From assembly GCF_023516435.1 (NCBI RefSeq), contig NZ_CP097332.1, forward strand, positions 806,001 to 870,000: DNA of 64,000 bases. The letters are read 5' to 3'. Below are positions 34,486 to 43,740 of this stretch, one piece after another. Origin of the DNA: Jatrophihabitans telluris. Lineage in GTDB: Bacteria > Actinomycetota > Actinomycetes > Mycobacteriales > Jatrophihabitantaceae. A program made the position numbers and the translations under genes. The notes under the pieces were generated by a model. It did not search any database and had not been told where the DNA came from. It saw only the letters and a list, made by a program, of their open reading frames with translations. Position 1 is the stretch's first letter; every line of letters starts with the position of its first letter.

Positions 34486-36312
34486 TCAGTCCGGATCCTT
34501 CTCGCCCGTGACGATGTAGCGGATGGTCTCCAGCGCAAGCTTCGGACGGCCCTGTTCGTCAGCGAGGCCGTTGGTCTCCTGAGCGGTGTCGAACAATTGC
34601 GTGTAGCAGAAGCCTGCCACGGCGGAACTGGACCGCAGGGCCGAGAACAGATCTCCGAGCCGGGCCGCGAGTTCGGTGTCAGAGCCGACGTGCGTGTACG
34701 CGAAGGCGTCGGCGCCCGACCGTAGCGACAAGCCTCCGAACTCGCTGATGATCAGCGGAGCGTCACCCGCGTCGAACTTGTCCCGCTGCGCGTCGCTGAG
34801 CGCGATGACCCGGCCCGCGGCCGCATCGCTCGGCTGGCGTAGACGCGCGGAGAAGGTCACGGCGTCGCCGTAACGTGCCGTCAGATCGAGAGGGTTACTC
34901 GTGTAGTCGTGTACGCCCAGCACATCACTGTCCACGTGCTCCCAGCCCTCGTTGGACATGACGGGGCGGGAGGGATCCAGCGCGCGGGTCAGCGCCGCTA
35001 TCGCGGAGATGAAACTGCGCTGCGCGGATACGGTCCGGAGGTTGGGTACACCCCAGCTCTCGTTGATCGGTACCCACGCCACGACCGACGGATGACTGCG
35101 GTCGCGCCGAACCAGCGCGGTCCATTCCTCGGTCAGACGTTGTAACGCGGTGCTGGTGAACTCGTAGGCGGCGCCTATCTCGGACCAGATGAGCATGCCC
35201 AGCCGGTCCGCCCAGTACAGGATCCGCGGGTCCTCGGCCTTCTGATGAATCCGCATCGCGTTGAAGCCCATGGCCTTTGCGAGTTCGATCTCTGCCCGTA
35301 GTTCGTCGGTTCCGCGGTTGGCCAGCATCGTGTCGGGGCGGTAGCCCTGGTTCAGCACGCCTCGGAAGAAGTACGGTCGACCGTTGAGCAAGTACTTCCC
35401 ACCGCCCACGCCGGTTTGGCGCAAGCCGAGGTAACTCACCGCCGAGTCCCTCGCTCCATTCCCGCCGGAGATCGTGACGACGGCGTCGAGCAGAACGGGG
35501 TGCTCGGGAGCCCAGAGCAGGTCCTCCCGGTCGATGCCGTTGGCCATTTCCCGCAGCGGGATGGCCAGCTCGGTGCGCGGGCCTGTGAGCGTGGCAGCCG
35601 CGTGGCCTAGGGTCCGCTGCCCGAGGCTGACGGTGATGGTGACGGTGGCGCCCGAATCGGTCGGACCGGCGGTCTCGACGGTCGCCGAGATCCCTTCGTC
35701 GGGATCTGCTCGCCAGAGCAGTTCAGTTATGTGAAGCTCTGGCACCGCTTCGAGCCAGACCGTCTGCCAGATGCCAGAGGTCCGGTCGTACCAGACCTTC
35801 GACGGCTCGTCGAGCCACGTCTGCTTGCCGCGAGGCTGGCTGGTGTCGGCCGGATCGTCCTGCGCGCGAACCACGATTGCGTGTTCGTCGGCGTTCTCGT
35901 CGAGAGCGTCGGTGATGTCGATGGTGAACGGAGACTGCCCGCCGACGTGACGGGCGAGATGTTGCCCCCCGACCCACACATCGGCCTCGTAGTCGACGGC
36001 TCCGAAATGTAGGAGAAACCGTCCGGTTTCGGGGCATTCGAGCGAGTCGAGCTCTGCGATGCTCAGCGTTCGCCGATACCAAAGGACCCGGTGGGGGCCC
36101 CGATCGCCGATACCAGAGGCTGTGCTTTCCGGCGGGTACGGCACCACGATTGTCTGATCGAAAAATTGTGCTGCCTCAGCGGAGAACCACTTGTCACGAC
36201 GCCCCCTATCAGCGGGGTCGAACGCGAACGCCCATATCCCATCCAGGCAATGCCAAGCCGAGCGGCGCAGCTGGGGCCGGGGATAGGTGCCGTCGTGCTG
36301 GCTCTCGCTCAT
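34486..36312 (-). CDS. Glycoside hydrolase family 2 (beta-glycosidase)
   Basis: 608 aa from ATG 36312, with GGAG five bases upstream. It has the GH2 order: sugar-binding jelly roll (about 15-190, RSAWHCLDGIWAFAFDP, DRTSGIWQTVWLE), immunoglobulin-like domain (about 195-300) and TIM barrel. The acid/base is E418 in WVPINESWGVP and the nucleophile E524 in LIISEFGG. Such enzymes are beta-galactosidases, beta-glucuronidases or beta-mannosidases; the context with GH51 suggests hemicellulose or arabinogalactan side chains. No signal peptide is seen, so it is cytosolic. Confidence 0.9.
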   Translation of the reverse strand: MSESQHDGTYPRPQLRRSAWHCLDGIWAFAFDPADRGRRDKWFSAEAAQFFDQTIVVPYPPESTASGIGDRGPHRVLWYRRTLSIAELDSLECPETGRFLLHFGAVDYEADVWVGGQHLARHVGGQSPFTIDITDALDENADEHAIVVRAQDDPADTSQPRGKQTWLDEPSKVWYDRTSGIWQTVWLEAVPELHITELLWRADPDEGISATVETAGPTDSGATVTITVSLGQRTLGHAAATLTGPRTELAIPLREMANGIDREDLLWAPEHPVLLDAVVTISGGNGARDSAVSYLGLRQTGVGGGKYLLNGRPYFFRGVLNQGYRPDTMLANRGTDELRAEIELAKAMGFNAMRIHQKAEDPRILYWADRLGMLIWSEIGAAYEFTSTALQRLTEEWTALVRRDRSHPSVVAWVPINESWGVPNLRTVSAQRSFISAIAALTRALDPSRPVMSNEGWEHVDSDVLGVHDYTSNPLDLTARYGDAVTFSARLRQPSDAAAGRVIALSDAQRDKFDAGDAPLIISEFGGLSLRSGADAFAYTHVGSDTELAARLGDLFSALRSSSAVAGFCYTQLFDTAQETNGLADEQGRPKLALETIRYIVTGEKDPD

Positions 36313-36359
36313 CTCGCTCCGCAGGTTTGCTTTAGGGCTGGCGCACAGTCTCGCGCATT

Positions 36360-36377
36360 TCCTGCAACGATGCAAGA
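36360..36377. promoter_or_regulatory. LacI-type operator between GH2 and lacI-like gene
   Basis: TCCTGCAACGATGCAAGA matches the perfect palindrome at 31214 at 16 of 18 positions. It lies 47 bases upstream of both the GH2 ATG and the regulator GTG, so it can control both divergent genes. Confidence 0.8.
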
Positions 36378-36423
36378 AAGCGCGCGCACGTCATCAGCGC
36401 ACGCTGCATGGCATCATCGTGTC

Positions 36424-37440
36424 GTGGAGAAACGGCGCGCATCGCGGGTCCGCATGAGGGATGTCGCCGAGCATGCCGGCGTGTCCGTACGGACGGTGTC
36501 CAACGTTGTCAACGACTACGTGTACGTCAAGGAGGACACCCGCCAGCGAGTGCAGGCTTCGCTGGACGAGCTGGGCTATCAGATGGACTACGTCGCCCGT
36601 GGTCTTCGGTCCGGGCGGACGAACATGATTGCACTGGTGGTGCCGCAGCTCGCCGAGCCGTACTTCGCACAGGTGGCTCAGGCGATTATCCGGGCCGCCG
36701 CCCGCCGACATCTCAGCGTATTGATCGAGACGACCGAGGACGATCCTGACATCGAGCGCCGAGTGATGAAAGGCGCGTTGTCTACGGTCGCTGACGGAGT
36801 ACTCCTGAGCGCAAGCAGTGCCTCGATGGAGGAGCCTCCGGACGTACCGCTGGTGTTGCTTGGTGAGCACGCGGCGACACGTCACGGCGACCACGTCGGC
36901 ATCGACAATGTCGCTGCCGCTCGGACGGTTGTGCGGCACCTGCTGGGGGAGGGCTACCGGCGGGTCGCGCTTTTGGGCCTCGGTGGGAGCGCGACTGCGG
37001 CGCTGCGCTTCGAGGGCGCGAGGCAGGAATTGTCCGAATGGGGGATCAAACCGAGTCGGCGGCTGGAGTTGCCCACCGACGATTGGTCGCCCAGCGGTGG
37101 GTATGACGCCGTGAACACCTTGCTGGACAAACGTGTCGGGGCTTTGCCGGACGCCGTGTTCGCGTTCAACGACTCGTTGGCAATCGGCGCGATGCGTGCT
37201 CTGCGCGAGCACGGCGTGGTGGTGCCCACCCAGGTAGCAGTGGCAGGCATCGACGACCTCGAGCAGAGCGCCTACCTCGACCCGCCGCTCACCAGCTTGG
37301 CCCCCGACCTGGAGGACATCGCGGAGTGTGCGCTGGCGGCGCTGGAGCTTCAGATTGAAGGCAAGGTCGGACGCAAGAGATACCGCCGCAAGTTCACCGC
37401 GTTCGAGCTCAAGGTGCGCGGGTCGACTCAGCGTGCCTGA
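36424..37440 (+). CDS. LacI family transcriptional repressor
   Basis: 338 aa from GTG 36424. The HTH and hinge read RMRDVAEHAGVSVRTVSNVVNDYVYVKEDTRQRVQASLDELGY. The periplasmic-binding-like domain follows (NMIALVVPQLAEPYFAQVAQAI, DAVFAFNDSLAIGAMRALREHG, VAVAGIDDLEQSAYLDPPLTSL). The operators at 31214 and 36360 indicate that it controls itself, the GH2 and GH51 genes and the ABC importer, released by an oligosaccharide inducer. The frame extends upstream without a start signal. Confidence 0.92.
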   Translation: MEKRRASRVRMRDVAEHAGVSVRTVSNVVNDYVYVKEDTRQRVQASLDELGYQMDYVARGLRSGRTNMIALVVPQLAEPYFAQVAQAIIRAAARRHLSVLIETTEDDPDIERRVMKGALSTVADGVLLSASSASMEEPPDVPLVLLGEHAATRHGDHVGIDNVAAARTVVRHLLGEGYRRVALLGLGGSATAALRFEGARQELSEWGIKPSRRLELPTDDWSPSGGYDAVNTLLDKRVGALPDAVFAFNDSLAIGAMRALREHGVVVPTQVAVAGIDDLEQSAYLDPPLTSLAPDLEDIAECALAALELQIEGKVGRKRYRRKFTAFELKVRGSTQRA

Positions 37441-37574
37441 ACGCGACGCTCGCCCTGACGTGAACAGCGGCGTCCGGGAGTCGGCGCGACGTTCGGCGGA
37501 CTATGTGCGGACTGATCCCAACGCGCGGCCCGGACCACCGGTCGATCCGGCAACGAAATAGGCACCTGCGACTG

Positions 37575-37618
37575 GTGCCCCCGGCAGGACTTGAACCTGC
37601 GACGCCCGGCTTAGGAGT
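37575..37618. repeat. Left attachment repeat (tRNA-Arg 3' fragment)
   Basis: 44 bases identical to 57546-57589. On the minus strand it is the 3' part of tRNA-Arg(CCT) from the anticodon loop to the discriminator, without a 5' half, so it cannot be a functional tRNA. It is the chromosomal tRNA tail displaced by integration. Confidence 0.92.
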
Positions 37619-37868
37619 TCTTTCCCCTGCTGTCCGGCTACTTCCGGACCTGATGGCCAGGTGGGCCTAGCCCAGCAAATTCGGGCGGTTCGGTGCCGGA
37701 CTAGCACGGAACGTGACGGAACCGATTGGCGGAGGGAGAGATTGCTGTTGCCCCGACGTTGCCCAGAACGAGGGTGGTTTCCAGCCTTTGTGGACAATTC
37801 CCGGGTGGTGAACGATCCTGACAGAAGGCACGCATCCAGGCGGGTGCCGCCGTTGGTCGGAGGATCAG
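37619..37868. other. Non-coding left end of the element
   Basis: This 250-base stretch between the att repeat and the first lipoprotein gene contains an inverted repeat GTCCGG/CCGGAC at 37632-37649. I see no convincing gene. Integrase arm sites would be expected here but cannot be identified by eye. Confidence 0.5.
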
Positions 37869-38396
37869 ATGCGTTGTAGCGTTGCCGGCGGAGCAGCGCC
37901 CGCAGTTGTGCTCACGATCGCGCTGTCTGGCGCGCTTCTGTCGTCTTGTAGTGCGAAGCCTGCCGCCTCGTCGGATCAGGCGGCTGCCTCGACAAGCATG
38001 GTTTCGCTGCATGGCTGGGCCTTCTGGCCAGAGTCAATGCCACCTGACTTGTCCGCCTCCGATAGCAGGACCTTCCCGCTAGAGACGAGTCTTCCGTACG
38101 AGCCGACTGCGGCGCGCGGAGTCTGCTCTGAGCTGCTGCTGCGGGGTACGCCGCAGTTTGGCCAGGTAGTGGTTCAGGGCGCTAACGGCACCCTGCTGGG
38201 TGCAGGGACAGTGGACACGTCAGAAATACAGACCGCGCAGTCCGCTCAGCAAACCGGCGGCGACTTCATGTGCGCCGTTCGATGGTCTATGCCCCCGGTC
38301 GCTCGTCAGACGGCATACACCGTCGAGTTCAATGGCCACTCGGTAGTGGTAAACGGGTCGCAAGCGGCCAAGGAGATCGGGCTGCCCGCTACGTAG
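37869..38396 (+). CDS. Hypothetical lipoprotein
   Basis: 175 aa, ATG preceded by GGAGG at seven bases. A signal peptide ends in the lipobox LLSSC (C27), then a Ser/Ala-rich linker. The mature part has two more cysteines (RGVCSELLLRG and GGDFMCAVRW) that may pair. No family is recognised. It is the first gene at the left end of the element and probably exposed on the cell surface. Confidence 0.7.
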   Translation: MRCSVAGGAAPAVVLTIALSGALLSSCSAKPAASSDQAAASTSMVSLHGWAFWPESMPPDLSASDSRTFPLETSLPYEPTAARGVCSELLLRGTPQFGQVVVQGANGTLLGAGTVDTSEIQTAQSAQQTGGDFMCAVRWSMPPVARQTAYTVEFNGHSVVVNGSQAAKEIGLPAT

Positions 38397-38568
38397 CTGA
38401 CCGAGGTCCGGTGCGGTTGTAGGCCATACGAATGGCTCGCGACTACCGCTGGGCTCGGAGCCACTGCTCGTTACGAGACGCGTTCGCCTCTGGTGATCTG
38501 CGTGCGCGCACGCAATGATCTCTATGATCTTCCGGCAACCGGGCCAGGCAGGTCGATCGGGGGAGACT

Positions 38569-39183
38569 ATGCAGCGATTCGTGAACGTCCTGGTCCTGGC
38601 GGGAATTCTCTGCCTCACTAGCGCCGCTGTCGCGAGTGCGTCAGGAGCAACATCGGTCCTATTGGGTCAGAGCAACAGATCAGCGAGGGCCACCTCGCTC
38701 ATAAGTACAACAGGGATACCGCTTGGGCTGCACGCAGCTAGGGGGCACGCCCCACTATCCGTCAGCGGGAACAGGGTCAAGGTGGCAGACCTCAACGCTG
38801 ACTTTCTGGACGGTCTCGACTCTGCCGCTCTCCAACGTCGGGTCGTTGGCACGTGTGCGGTGGGTAGCTCAGTCGTCGCTGTCGCTGCCTCCGGCTCTGT
38901 CTCGTGTCGTCCGACGGCACTGACCTCGATGGTGGTCTCAGGCCAGGTCGACAACCTGGGCGGATCTGCCTTCTGCCCGTCTGGTTGGACGATGACGGGC
39001 GGAGGCTTCGAGCAACCGTTCGTCGCTGACGAGACCAAGCGTGATCTTCTCCGTGCCTCCCGGCCGGCAGCCGAGTTGACGGACTACAACGGATGGTTCG
39101 TAGTATTCGACCCCAGGGCGGCGAACAACTTTCAGCTGAACGGCCCGACAACCGTCTACGCGGTGTGCGTATTGAGCCGCTGA
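38569..39183 (+). CDS. Secreted hypothetical protein
   Basis: 204 aa from ATG 38569, with GGGGGAGA a few bases upstream. The signal peptide is about residues 1-24 (VLVLAGILCLTSAAVASA). The mature protein carries KVADLNADFLDGLDSAAL, a motif I associate with actinobacterial secreted and tail-fibre-like proteins, then a cysteine-containing beta-rich domain (GGSAFCPSGWTMTGGGFEQPF). It may be surface-exposed or a fibre-like adhesin. The function is unknown. Confidence 0.65.
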   Translation: MQRFVNVLVLAGILCLTSAAVASASGATSVLLGQSNRSARATSLISTTGIPLGLHAARGHAPLSVSGNRVKVADLNADFLDGLDSAALQRRVVGTCAVGSSVVAVAASGSVSCRPTALTSMVVSGQVDNLGGSAFCPSGWTMTGGGFEQPFVADETKRDLLRASRPAAELTDYNGWFVVFDPRAANNFQLNGPTTVYAVCVLSR

Positions 39184-39263
39184 GACCGACCACTACGCTG
39201 CTCGCCGCCGGAGCCCACGCGACTGGCGGACGCAAAGCGAATTCACGCTTCCGAGGGCAGGTC

Positions 39264-40130
39264 ATGGCGAACAAGTGGCGATGCCCGACCTGTGGGTCGG
39301 GCGGCAAGTCGAAAGAGCACGTCCTGCCTCAATGGATGTTCGCGCACTGGCAAAAGACGCCACACCGCGACGTCCCTCCACCGGTGAAGATATTTCTCTG
39401 CGTCGCCTGCAACTCGTATTTCAATGAAACGCTTGAGATTCCTTGCAGGCCGATCATCACCAGTTTGATGCAGGCCGACTCGGTGACACTCGACGTTACC
39501 GATCAGACGAATCTCGCCGCGTATTTCACGAAGCTGTCCCTTCTGATGGCCCTATGGCCGCACTACCCAGATGGAATGGACCCGTTCATCGGACTGACTG
39601 ACATGCGGACGTTCCGTCAGGGGCTAGTCCTGCCCGCCGGCACCCGGATCTGGCTCGGTTGCATCGAAGATGCGAACCTTCGACGTGAGCAGGCGGTTAT
39701 GAGGGCAATACCAGAGAGCTTCACCCGGGAGGCGCGGGAAAGCCAATGGCTCCTGCCGGCGGGTAGCAGCTGCCACCTGGCGAGCTTTGACCACTTGTTC
39801 GCAGTCCTATTCTGGATGCGAAGAGACCCGCTGAGAGGTGGTCAGCCCGCAATCGATGCGCGGGTCATGATCAGCAAGGCCGAAAGGGCGGGCCTCGTTC
39901 ACAGGATCTGGCCCAACAGAGGAACCCGTCTTGTCTGGCCACCACCGCTGGCGTTTGATGCAGCCACATACGCCCATTGGTCCAATCGGTTTGGCTACGT
40001 GCCTCCCGGCACAAGACCGAAGATCAACACTCCAAATGGCCTGCCCGACTGGGCGGCACGGTCGCTGGCCCACTGGGAAAGTCTCCCGACGAGTCGACTG
40101 GCTGCTGATCAAGCGGAGGATCATGGGTGA
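39264..40130 (+). CDS. HNH-like zinc-binding protein of unknown function
   Basis: 288 aa from ATG 39264. The N-terminal module has WRCPTCGSGGKSKEHVLPQWM, then FLCVACNSYFN, matching the CxxC...EHxxP...CxxCN arrangement of HNH-related folds. The remaining 220 residues have no recognised domain and include an aromatic-rich region (TKLSLLMALWPHYPDGMDPF). The catalytic pattern looks degenerate, so nuclease activity is only possible. It precedes the serine recombinase by 116 bases. Confidence 0.6.
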   Translation: MANKWRCPTCGSGGKSKEHVLPQWMFAHWQKTPHRDVPPPVKIFLCVACNSYFNETLEIPCRPIITSLMQADSVTLDVTDQTNLAAYFTKLSLLMALWPHYPDGMDPFIGLTDMRTFRQGLVLPAGTRIWLGCIEDANLRREQAVMRAIPESFTREARESQWLLPAGSSCHLASFDHLFAVLFWMRRDPLRGGQPAIDARVMISKAERAGLVHRIWPNRGTRLVWPPPLAFDAATYAHWSNRFGYVPPGTRPKINTPNGLPDWAARSLAHWESLPTSRLAADQAEDHG

Positions 40131-40246
40131 GGGCTCCCTTTAGGATCTGCCATTGTCAAAGCGATTCGATGCCCGGTAGCGACGAACGTCGATCAGCCGG
40201 AGCGGAGACTTCCCGCGAGTGACTGAGGCACGCGGATGCTGTCTAC

Positions 40247-41404
40247 ATGGCGAACCTTGTGGCGTACCTGCGAGTCAGTTCGGCGATCCAAGCAGAGGGG
40301 TACGGCCTGGAGATTCAAAGGAATGCGATCGAGCGTCGGTGCGAGATCGACGGTCACCTCATCGGCCACATCCTTCAGGACGTGGCCGTGTCTGGCTCGC
40401 TGGAATCGGCGCAACGTCCAGCGCTGACCGACGCGCTCAACCTCATCCGCTCCGGGGCTGTTGACGGTTTGATCGTGGCACGGCTGGACCGGTTGGCGCG
40501 CGGTCTCACCATCCAGGAGGGTCTGCTTGCCGTGGTCTGGAACAACGGCGGATGTGTCTTCACCGCCGACGATGGCGAGGTCCTCCAAGACGACCCGTCT
40601 GACCCGATGCGGACGGCGATGCGGCAGATCGTCGGGGTATTCGCCCAGCTAGAGCGGGCGATGATCGTCAAGCGCATGTCCGACGGTCGGCGACGCCGAA
40701 TCGAGGTGAAAGGGCAATGGATAAGTGGCAGGGGATCGTTCGGCGAAGTGGCTCGCGGTGTACCAGACACCCGCGAACAACGCGTCATCGCGAGGGCAGC
40801 CGAGTTGCGGCGCGACGGCCTCACGTGGCGGGCAATCGCGCAAGAGTTCAACGCCGATCCCGAGCTACGTCCACGAACGGCCTCCTCGTGGACCGAGAAC
40901 AGCGCATCGCGAATGCTTGCCCCCAGCCGGGCCGCCCGAACACGGCCCGTGCCTGACTGGGCATCTCCGGTGGTTCAATGCATGAGTACCGATCAGGTTG
41001 CACACCGGCTACGGATCAGCCGCCCGTCGGTTTCGCACTTGCCACCGAGCTTCGTCGTGAGGGTTCCGGGCAGGTGGGCCAGCTACGACGCGGCTTCAGT
41101 CGAGCGGATCGTGGCTGAGTATGACCTGGACACGGTCTATGGGGCGGATTGGATCGGCCAGGGACGCGCCGAGCAGCTGAGCGGCTGCAGTCAGCGCCGG
41201 CTGGGTGTGCTGGTTGCCGAGGGACTGGTCGAAGTTCGGCAGGCGTTCAACGGCTATCGCCGATACAGGCTTGCCGACGTCACCAGCTTGCCGACGGCCG
41301 CGCGGGTGCGCGTCCGGCGACTTGGACAGCTCAACGTCTCCCACAGCGCTCAACGTCGGCGCTTGCCGACCTCAAGCGGTCTCACTGATCACGACCGCCT
41401 CTAG
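40247..41404 (+). CDS. Serine recombinase (resolvase/invertase family)
   Basis: 385 aa. The N-terminal catalytic domain reads NLVAYLRVSSAIQAEGYG with the nucleophile at S11 and LIVARLDRLARG with the conserved arginines. GVFAQLERAMIVKRMSDGRRRR is the long helix leading to the DNA-binding part. The C-terminus has HTH-like units (STDQVAHRLRISRPSVSHL) and a second excisionase-like segment (GCSQRRLGVLVAEGLVEVR). It is shorter than large serine integrases (450-700 aa), with an unusual tail. The target site is unknown. The 3' end overlaps the convergent 87-aa gene by 33 bases. Confidence 0.85.
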   Translation: MANLVAYLRVSSAIQAEGYGLEIQRNAIERRCEIDGHLIGHILQDVAVSGSLESAQRPALTDALNLIRSGAVDGLIVARLDRLARGLTIQEGLLAVVWNNGGCVFTADDGEVLQDDPSDPMRTAMRQIVGVFAQLERAMIVKRMSDGRRRRIEVKGQWISGRGSFGEVARGVPDTREQRVIARAAELRRDGLTWRAIAQEFNADPELRPRTASSWTENSASRMLAPSRAARTRPVPDWASPVVQCMSTDQVAHRLRISRPSVSHLPPSFVVRVPGRWASYDAASVERIVAEYDLDTVYGADWIGQGRAEQLSGCSQRRLGVLVAEGLVEVRQAFNGYRRYRLADVTSLPTAARVRVRRLGQLNVSHSAQRRRLPTSSGLTDHDRL

Positions 41405-41635
41405 GCGCTCAGTCGCCTCCAACTGGACGACCTCGATCCGGGGCCATTCCTCGGTATCGTCCTCGGTGATGTCATGCACCCAGGCGGCGGCGAGGCGATT
41501 GCGAAATGTCTCGGCTAGCTCTCGACTGTCAAACGGACCTGCTGCGCGGACGCCAGCGGTGCCGTCCTGCCCGGCAACGATCGTCACGATCCATGCGGGA
41601 GGAAGCGTGTATCGCTGAGTCTTGTCATCTGGCAT
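41372..41635 (-). CDS. Hypothetical protein
   Basis: 87 aa with alternating strands and a helix (PAWIVTIVAGQDGTAGVRAAGPFDSRELAETFRNRLAAAWV), consistent with a small alpha/beta fold. The C-terminal 33 bases overlap the recombinase gene in the opposite direction. It lies 14 bases downstream of the 110-aa lipoprotein gene on the same strand, so the two may be co-transcribed. No family is recognised. Confidence 0.55.
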   Translation of the reverse strand: MPDDKTQRYTLPPAWIVTIVAGQDGTAGVRAAGPFDSRELAETFRNRLAAAWVHDITEDDTEEWPRIEVVQLEATERLEAVVISETA

Positions 41636-41649
41636 GATTTATCGGGCTC

Positions 41650-41982
41650 CTACGCGTTGTTGTTGCACCACGCCTTGACGGCCGCGAACTGAACATCGCC
41701 TGGATTCTGATAGCCAGGGTCGTCGGTCGGTAGGTGCGTGGCCGGCGAGTCGGTGATCGCCGCCTTGTGCAGGCCCTTCACGCTGGACTTTCCCGCCCGA
41801 TCGATGGCAGCAATCTCGATCACTACGGTGTTGATCGTGTCCTGGCTCGCGCCGGCCTCCTTGACCTTCTCGCAGGCGGCCTTGCCAGGGGCATCCAGGC
41901 TCGGCTTGCCCCCACACCCTGTCGCAAGTACCGCCGTCAGCAGAATGGGCACGAGTGCGCACCATTTGAGCGGTGCCTTCAT
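41650..41982 (-). CDS. Small lipoprotein
   Basis: 110 aa with a good AGGGGG ribosome-binding site before the ATG. A signal peptide ends in the lipobox LATGC (C23). The mature part has the pattern CEKVKEAGASQDTINTVVIEIAAIDRAGKSSVKGL and a final cysteine in KAWCNNNA. It resembles the small actinobacterial lipoproteins found in cargo regions of mobile elements. The role is unknown. Confidence 0.7.
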   Translation of the reverse strand: MKAPLKWCALVPILLTAVLATGCGGKPSLDAPGKAACEKVKEAGASQDTINTVVIEIAAIDRAGKSSVKGLHKAAITDSPATHLPTDDPGYQNPGDVQFAAVKAWCNNNA

Positions 41983-42662
41983 CGTGTCCCCCTGATAGCC
42001 AGATCTAGCCGCGCACAGAAGTATCTCAGATTAGGTGTGGCTAGCTGGTGTGTGCCGGAATCGCCACGCAGGACGGCAGGGGGGGCACTTTGGCCGACCC
42101 CTCAACCCATCGCTTCCGATGCGCGATCTGCGCGTATTGTCGGTCGCCTCGTCGAAGGAGGCTCCGCGTCCGCACGAGCAGCGGCGGGCTGGACTGGCGC
42201 AGGCTTGCAACCATAGGGGAGACGCGCGGAACGCAGCGGCAATCCGTTGGCGGGAGACCTTCGCCTTGTGTGAGAGTCGCAGAGGTCATCGTCCGACGTC
42301 GAACGAGCCGCTTCACGCCTCAGTGCTTCGTGAACCTTGTCCGCTCATGCCGATCTGCGGATGGATCGGATGATCTTGGAAACCTCGCGATTCTGGCGGC
42401 GATCGGCGGCCATCCGCGCTGTCGTGCCGCGCGGCGACGTCGCCGGCCGACGCCACGGCGAGCGTGACCGCGCAGCGGGCGTCCCAGCCGCCAAGGATGA
42501 TCGCGGCATCGGCAGTCAGTTCATCCACACCAGCATGGTGTCAGGGCGCGTTCCGCAGCGCCGACGCGCAACTCGCTGCAGAGTCGGACGCTATCGAGCG
42601 CCCCGCAGACCTGTTTGGACGTTCACTTGAACTCACCCAACTCGGCAGATGAGTGCGTCTGG
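41983..42662. other. 680-base stretch without a convincing gene
   Basis: Several overlapping open frames exist in both directions but all are low-complexity, arginine-rich or lack start signals. One leftward frame (42313-42528) begins GTG with a sensible helix (DELTADAAIILGGWDA) but then degrades. It may hold decayed genes. Confidence 0.4.
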
Positions 42663-42902
42663 CTAGCGCCAGGTGAGCAGTAGATGCGGTCGCGTCCATC
42701 CTGAGACCATCTCGGCTCGCGAGATCGCAGCCAGGGCTGACCGTCGACCACGCTCGACGTCATCTTGACCCGACGGTTTGTAAATGCTGATCGGGACTTC
42801 GGCCGTATCGGCGTTGCTCGGCTCCCTTGCGTCTACACCGAGCACGACGTGTCCCGCGTCGGCGAGCGCGTTGACCGCCTTGTCGGCCTCGCGAAGGGCC
42901 AC
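42663..42902 (-). CDS. Small hypothetical protein
   Basis: 79 aa from GTG 42902, with GAGG just upstream. The product has a regular alpha/beta pattern (READKAVNALADAGHVVLGVDARE, then AEVPISIYKPSG and DVERGRRSALAAI) and ends WTRPHLLLTWR, a layout also seen in small immunity-type proteins. An in-frame stop lies shortly upstream, and another frame there reads AAAIWLDNGEV, so it could be the 3' part of a frameshifted longer gene. Confidence 0.45.
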   Translation of the reverse strand: MALREADKAVNALADAGHVVLGVDAREPSNADTAEVPISIYKPSGQDDVERGRRSALAAISRAEMVSGWTRPHLLLTWR

Positions 42903-43053
42903 ATGACCTCGCCGTTATCCAGCCAGATCGCAGCGGCGCGGCGAGCCTCAGGCATGCTCGCGATGTCGTCAGATCGGGTCACTGACCGATCATCGCAGAA
43001 GCACTGTCATCGGCACGATCGCGCACTATCCGCGGCACGTGCGTGCGTTCAGG

Positions 43054-43470
43054 CTAGGCGGCGTCGGAGTGCCTGGATGCGGCGAGGTGCTCATTTAGCA
43101 GTTGTGCTGCGCCCTCAGCCTCAATGTGCGGCCGGACGCCGCCAAAGTCGAGCAGCCGCACCCACTTTCCATCGGAGCGATATGCGCCGAGTCCCGCCAG
43201 ACCCCGAAACTCGAAGCGCTGTATCTCGGACCATTGCAGGTGACGAGTGAAGCGGTCCGCACGAGCGGTCAGGCCAGTGCCGCTGAGCCAGATGCCATTC
43301 CAGAACGAGCGCCACGCCAAGGTGCCTGCTGCAATCCCGTCCAAGATGCCGATCACGAGGTGCACGGTTGACCCCGTCGCGGCGACGAACATCCCGACGG
43401 CGAGGAAGAACAGCCAGAGCAGACCGACGATCTGCATCGATCGGCTACGAATGTCGGGAGGACCAACCAT
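43054..43470 (-). CDS. Membrane protein with bacterial PH-like domain
   Basis: 138 aa from ATG 43470. Two transmembrane helices (IVGLLWLFFLAVGMFVAATG and VIGILDGIAAGTLAW) are followed by a cytosolic PH-type segment: WNGIWLSGTGLTARADRFTRHLQWSEIQRFEFRG. The C-terminus is a helix (AAQLLNEHLAASR). It is similar in style to the PH-domain membrane protein at 24460 on the chromosome. The function is unknown. Confidence 0.65.
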   Translation of the reverse strand: MVGPPDIRSRSMQIVGLLWLFFLAVGMFVAATGSTVHLVIGILDGIAAGTLAWRSFWNGIWLSGTGLTARADRFTRHLQWSEIQRFEFRGLAGLGAYRSDGKWVRLLDFGGVRPHIEAEGAAQLLNEHLAASRHSDAA

Positions 43471-43664
43471 CGAGCAAGCATGCCAGATGAGGTGATCTGA
43501 GCCGGAACAGCCGTATGCGGTCTCTGGCAGCGAGGCCCGTGACGAACGCGCGGTCATCGGCATGAGCGGACGCGCGCTTCACGGAGCCATCCGGCTTGCA
43601 GGGGCTCAGACAAGACCGGACGCTTGCTCTAGCAGACCATGCCGAACACTCGACACCCCACCGT

Positions 43665-43693
43665 GGGTCAATTTGTTGCGGACGCCTCGTCGT
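43665..43693 (+). repeat. Dispersed repeat, copy 1
   Basis: About 28 bases starting GGGTCAATTTGTTGCGGACG. The core AATTTGTTGCG followed by ACGCCTCGTCGT recurs at 44302 and, inverted, at 45259. It lies 48 bases before the 43741 gene. Confidence 0.7.
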
Positions 43694-43740
43694 TCGTGCG
43701 GGCGCCATGCGCGGTCGTATGGTCATGACAGAATTGGGCG

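Noticed and set aside
37575-37618. Functional tRNA gene on the minus strand
   Set aside because: Only the 3' portion of tRNA-Arg is present, with no 5' acceptor or D arm.
42313-42528. 71-codon leftward frame with a plausible helix at the start
   Set aside because: Sensible only for about 20 residues, immediate upstream stop, no ribosome-binding site.
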